This document shows positions 5,535 through 7,543 of a DNA stretch of 7,543 nucleotides, piece by piece. Both the position numbers and the translations under genes were made by a program. The notes under the pieces were generated by a model. The model saw only the letters and a program-made list of their open reading frames with translations. It searched no databases and had not been told where the DNA came from. The stretch's first letter is position 1. Each line of letters opens with the position of its first letter. The DNA is from Desulfuromonadales bacterium (GTDB lineage: Bacteria > Desulfobacterota > Desulfuromonadia > Desulfuromonadales > BM103): NCBI GenBank assembly GCA_030614505.1, contig JAUWTX010000085.1, positions 1 to 7,543 on the forward strand, read 5' to 3'.

Positions 5535-6338
5535 CTAAATATAATCAAGCTTCTTTTTGGCTTTGACCTGGCGACCGTATTCTCGCACCCGCTCCATCTC
5601 CTCCTCTGTCAGAGGTCCCAGCTCCAGGGCGGCAAAGTTCTGTTTGAGTTGCTCCCGGTTAGCGGGTCCGGTCAAGGCCAGGTGGACATGCGGATTGCTC
5701 AAAACGAAGCGGTAGCAGAGTTCTGGGGTTAAAGGTGGAGTGTCGAACCCTTTAAGCGGTCGGGTCAGCTGTTTCCAAGCAAGGGCGGTGTAGGCGATCA
5801 GAGCCGGATTGCGTTTGGCCAGATGCGGGAAGATATCCTGCTCTGCTCCGGTATGCTTGGCATTGTAGCGAACCATCAACAGATCGATTTCAGAATCGAG
5901 GGCGATCCGTCCGGCGCGAGCGCGATCATGGATGCTGGTGCCGATGACCCGGATTTTCCCTTCCTGTTTCAATTCGAGCAGAGTGTCGATCAGTCCCTGG
6001 CGGTCGCTGGACATTTTACCGAGCCAGCCAAGTTTGAAAACATCGAGGTAGTCGGTATCAAGCTTACGCAGTGCATTCTCAACATTCTGCCGAATCTGCC
6101 AGCCGAAGACGCCCCACCCGAGCATCGCCACCACCTGACTCTCTCGATCCTGGCGAATGACCTGACAGATTCCGTCGGCCACTTTTTTATAACTGGCGCC
6201 CCATATCCAGTAGTTGGCCCCCTGCTCCGCCGCCCACTCGATATCGCTTGAATCGATTCCGTAATTACCAGCGATTCCCAGACGACAGACGGTTTTCTCG
6301 ACCTTAGGCAGGTGGGTTGTTTTGAAGTTGGTGGGCAT
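5535..6338 (-). CDS. Aldo/keto reductase family protein, atypical active site
   Basis: The 267-residue protein follows the aldo/keto reductase TIM barrel from strand to strand: CRLGIAGNYG (18-27), the GANYWIWGASY segment (40-50), ALRKLDTDYLDVFKLGWLG (89-107), LKQEGKIRVIGTSIH (123-137), MVRYNAKH (155-162), and LTGPANREQL (222-231) in the cofactor-binding region. Members usually reduce carbonyls with NADPH. The canonical Asp-Tyr-Lys-His tetrad is largely absent: the Asp position reads Ile45, the usual barrel TK reads ML or LG near 72-74, and the His of the HxPD motif reads Lys/Leu at 102-103. Only Tyr50 seems kept. It may be a divergent subfamily with other chemistry or a non-redox role. It is somewhat short for the family (about 300-330 is usual). 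The ATG has a weak ribosome site. The gene is single, has its own terminator, and diverges from the flavodoxin-ferredoxin gene. Confidence 0.85.
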   Translation of the reverse strand: MPTNFKTTHLPKVEKTVCRLGIAGNYGIDSSDIEWAAEQGANYWIWGASYKKVADGICQVIRQDRESQVVAMLGWGVFGWQIRQNVENALRKLDTDYLDVFKLGWLGKMSSDRQGLIDTLLELKQEGKIRVIGTSIHDRARAGRIALDSEIDLLMVRYNAKHTGAEQDIFPHLAKRNPALIAYTALAWKQLTRPLKGFDTPPLTPELCYRFVLSNPHVHLALTGPANREQLKQNFAALELGPLTEEEMERVREYGRQVKAKKKLDYI

Positions 6339-6354
6339 AGAGAGGAAGGATTCC

Positions 6355-6374
6355 TTTATTGTCTAAACAATTAA
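6355..6374. promoter_or_regulatory. Inverted repeat ATTGT-N4-ACAAT, possible operator
   Basis: ATTGT (6358-6362) and ACAAT (6367-6371) flank CTAA, with further TT/AA symmetry outside one mismatch. It lies 20 bases upstream of the reductase ATG inside the divergent gap. It could be a regulator site serving one or both genes; the specific protein is not recognisable. Confidence 0.25.
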
Positions 6375-6379
6375 GTGGG

Positions 6380-6418
6380 GTGTCCCCGGAACTCCAGGAT
6401 AACTATTATATCCCCAGA
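6380..6418 (+). repeat. Degenerate, shortened copy of the dispersed intergenic repeat
   Basis: The left block GTGTCCCCGG (6380-6389) is intact and 15 of 19 bases at 6400-6418 match the right block (TATTATATCCCCAGA). The copy is 8 bases shorter than those at 2971 and 5130. It fills the gap between the divergent reductase and flavodoxin-ferredoxin genes. Confidence 0.6.
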
Positions 6419-6486
6419 TTCTAGCAATAACGTATATTATTCCTTAAACTATGCCAATCCAACAGAACAGTCAAAAAGGGGGACAA

Positions 6487-7266
6487 ATGTCGTTTACGGC
6501 CCATCTCATCTATTTTTCACCGACAGGGACAACCAAAAAGATCACGACAAGTATCGCCAAGGGGCTTGGAGCAAAAAGAGTCGTTGATTACGACACCACA
6601 CTGCCTGGCTCCAGCGTCGAAACAGACTTAAACGACGGCGTGGCGATCATCGGCATCCCGGTCTACGCAGGCCGGGTACCGGAGTTATGCCTGCAACGCA
6701 TGCAGACAATCACGGCCAAAGGTTTGCCATGCGTACTGGTTGCACTTTATGGCAACCGGGAGTATGAAGACGCCCTGGTTGAACTGCGTGATTTTGCGAC
6801 CGGGCAAGGGTTCAAAGTCGTTGCTGCGGGAGCCTTTATCGGTGAACATTCTTACTCAACCCATGAGAGACCGATTGCTGAAGGCAGACCCGACGCAAAA
6901 GATCTGCTGCTGGCTGTTCAGTTCGGTCAGCAGGTGGCGACCAAAATAGAGGACGGCAATTTTGACACTCCAGAGATTGCTGGCAATGTCCCTTACAAGG
7001 ATCGCGTACAATTTGGCGGAGTTGCTCCAGAGACCGACAGGGATAGATGTACTCTTTGTGGAAAATGTGCAGAGAGTTGTCCCACGGGTGTTATCACGGT
7101 GACGGAGAAGGTCGCAACAGAGACAGATCACTGCATTATGTGCTGTGCCTGCGTTAAAGCTTGCGACGTTGACGCCCGCCCTTTCAATCACCCAAGGATT
7201 AAAGAAAGGCGGGCAATGCTTTTGGCAAATTGCAGCCAGCCCAAAGCACCAGAAGTCTTTATTTAG
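6487..7266 (+). CDS. Flavodoxin-ferredoxin fusion (EFR1 family ferrodoxin-like)
   Basis: The 259-residue cytoplasmic protein joins a flavodoxin-like domain to a bacterial two-cluster ferredoxin domain. The FMN phosphate loop is SPTGTTKK (11-18), followed by GIPVYAGRVPELC (56-68) and ALYGNREYEDAL (86-97), which should frame the flavin. The first [4Fe-4S] motif is CTLCGKCAESCP (Cys 188, 191, 194, 198) and the second CIMCCACVKACD (Cys 216, 219, 222, 226), with Asp where Pro usually follows the last Cys. Such proteins carry electrons between a flavin and Fe-S partners in anaerobes; the partner here is unknown. ATG 6487 is preferred because AGGGGG lies four bases upstream; an in-frame ATG at 6451 would add 12 residues ahead of the domain without a ribosome site. 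It is the only plus-strand gene, divergent from the aldo/keto reductase, which is a plausible but unproven redox partner. Confidence 0.9.
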   Translation: MSFTAHLIYFSPTGTTKKITTSIAKGLGAKRVVDYDTTLPGSSVETDLNDGVAIIGIPVYAGRVPELCLQRMQTITAKGLPCVLVALYGNREYEDALVELRDFATGQGFKVVAAGAFIGEHSYSTHERPIAEGRPDAKDLLLAVQFGQQVATKIEDGNFDTPEIAGNVPYKDRVQFGGVAPETDRDRCTLCGKCAESCPTGVITVTEKVATETDHCIMCCACVKACDVDARPFNHPRIKERRAMLLANCSQPKAPEVFI

Positions 7267-7334
7267 CAAAGGTTGCTGCGGCGGCGCAGAAAACAGGTTG
7301 AGTAGGTATATTTGAGAGCTACAAACAAATACGA

Positions 7335-7543
7335 TTAATCCAACTCATCCCGCAGAGCGTCCCTGACATCAATCGGATCGGCATGGGTGGCGTAGTTATA
7401 TTCAAAGGCCTTGGCCATCTGTTCCAGCGGAGCATCTTCATATCCGTACTTCAGTAACTCTTCCATATAGGTCGTTATGAACTTTTCAGCACCAAGGATG
7501 TCCCACTGGCAAACATGAACGAGTTCGTGAAGATGGAGGTATA
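7335..7543 (-). CDS. HEXXH-motif protein, C-terminal 68 residues (partial), probable zinc metallopeptidase-like
   Basis: The C-terminal 68 residues of a gene entering from the right edge are visible. Near the edge they show YLHLHELVHVCQWDILGAEKF, that is an HELVH (HEXXH) zinc-binding helix, followed by a helix with TTYMEELLKYGY, then DAPLEQMAKAFEYNY with a conserved-looking acidic residue about 31 residues after the motif. The arrangement HExxHxxQW, then an E/A-rich helix, is typical of minimal gluzincin-like domains, in which the downstream Glu would be the third zinc ligand; that assignment is inference. It ends in an acidic tail, DVRDALRDELD. The gene converges on the flavodoxin-ferredoxin gene, with 68 bases between the stops and no clear terminator there. 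Confidence 0.7.
   Translation of the reverse strand, partial: YLHLHELVHVCQWDILGAEKFITTYMEELLKYGYEDAPLEQMAKAFEYNYATHADPIDVRDALRDELD

Noticed and set aside
5823..6251. Plus-strand open frame of 142 codons
   Set aside because: It lies wholly antisense to the aldo/keto reductase gene and shows no family features.
6451..6486. 12-codon extension of the flavodoxin-ferredoxin protein
   Set aside because: There is no ribosome site before ATG 6451, while ATG 6487 has AGGGGG at the right distance and starts just ahead of the first flavodoxin strand.
6856..7269. Minus-strand open frame of 137 codons
   Set aside because: It lies antisense to the flavodoxin-ferredoxin gene; the cysteine and iron-cluster motifs are on the plus strand.
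7267..7334. CTGCG-gcgg-CGCAG hairpin as a terminator between the convergent genes
   Set aside because: The stem is only five bases and no T-run follows on either strand.

Overview
The window suggests a mid-GC Gram-negative anaerobe, most likely a Desulfuromonas/Geobacter-type member of the Desulfobacterota. The basis is the gene mix: a stand-alone flavodoxin/2x[4Fe-4S] protein, a large SLC13 permease with internal RCK_C domains, YkgJ and YwbE family proteins, and many very short genes. This placement is inference; no rRNA or other phylogenetic marker is present. Every gene except the flavodoxin-ferredoxin gene lies on the minus strand.

Layout from the left. 1-1382 holds the start of an SbcC/Rad50-type ATPase (cut by the window edge) and the complete SbcD/Mre11-type nuclease upstream of it; the two overlap by one base and form a DNA-repair pair. 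1543-2302 is a compact three-gene unit encoding a 34-residue Lys/Ala-rich peptide, a YwbE family protein and a cysteine-rich YkgJ family protein. 2387-2902 encodes an RNase H-fold protein. 3124-5070 holds a 591-residue SLC13/DASS permease, preceded by a 41-residue single-span membrane peptide that appears to start at TTG. 5212-5409 encodes a 65-residue protein I do not recognise. 5535-6338 encodes an atypical aldo/keto reductase, with a good intrinsic terminator. 6487-7266 (plus strand) encodes the flavodoxin-ferredoxin protein, divergent from the reductase. 7335-7543 is the C-terminal end of an HEXXH-motif protein, convergent with the ferredoxin gene.

The main signal outside the genes is a family of dispersed intergenic repeats. 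Two well-preserved copies (2971-3019 and 5130-5178) match at 40 of 49 positions, two degenerate copies lie at 1486-1511 and 6380-6418, and hairpin-only relatives occur at 5115-5138 and 5503-5524. All copies of the core lie in the same orientation, in gaps between genes. One hairpin relative has the form of a transcription terminator. They look like small non-autonomous or REP-like elements.

No gap between genes exceeds about 225 bases. I see no tRNA, rRNA, CRISPR array, transposase gene or replication origin. No clear multi-gene novel system is evident. The best candidates for follow-up are the repeat family, the small membrane peptide ahead of the permease, the altered Walker A motif in the SbcC-like ATPase and the reductase lacking most of its catalytic tetrad.
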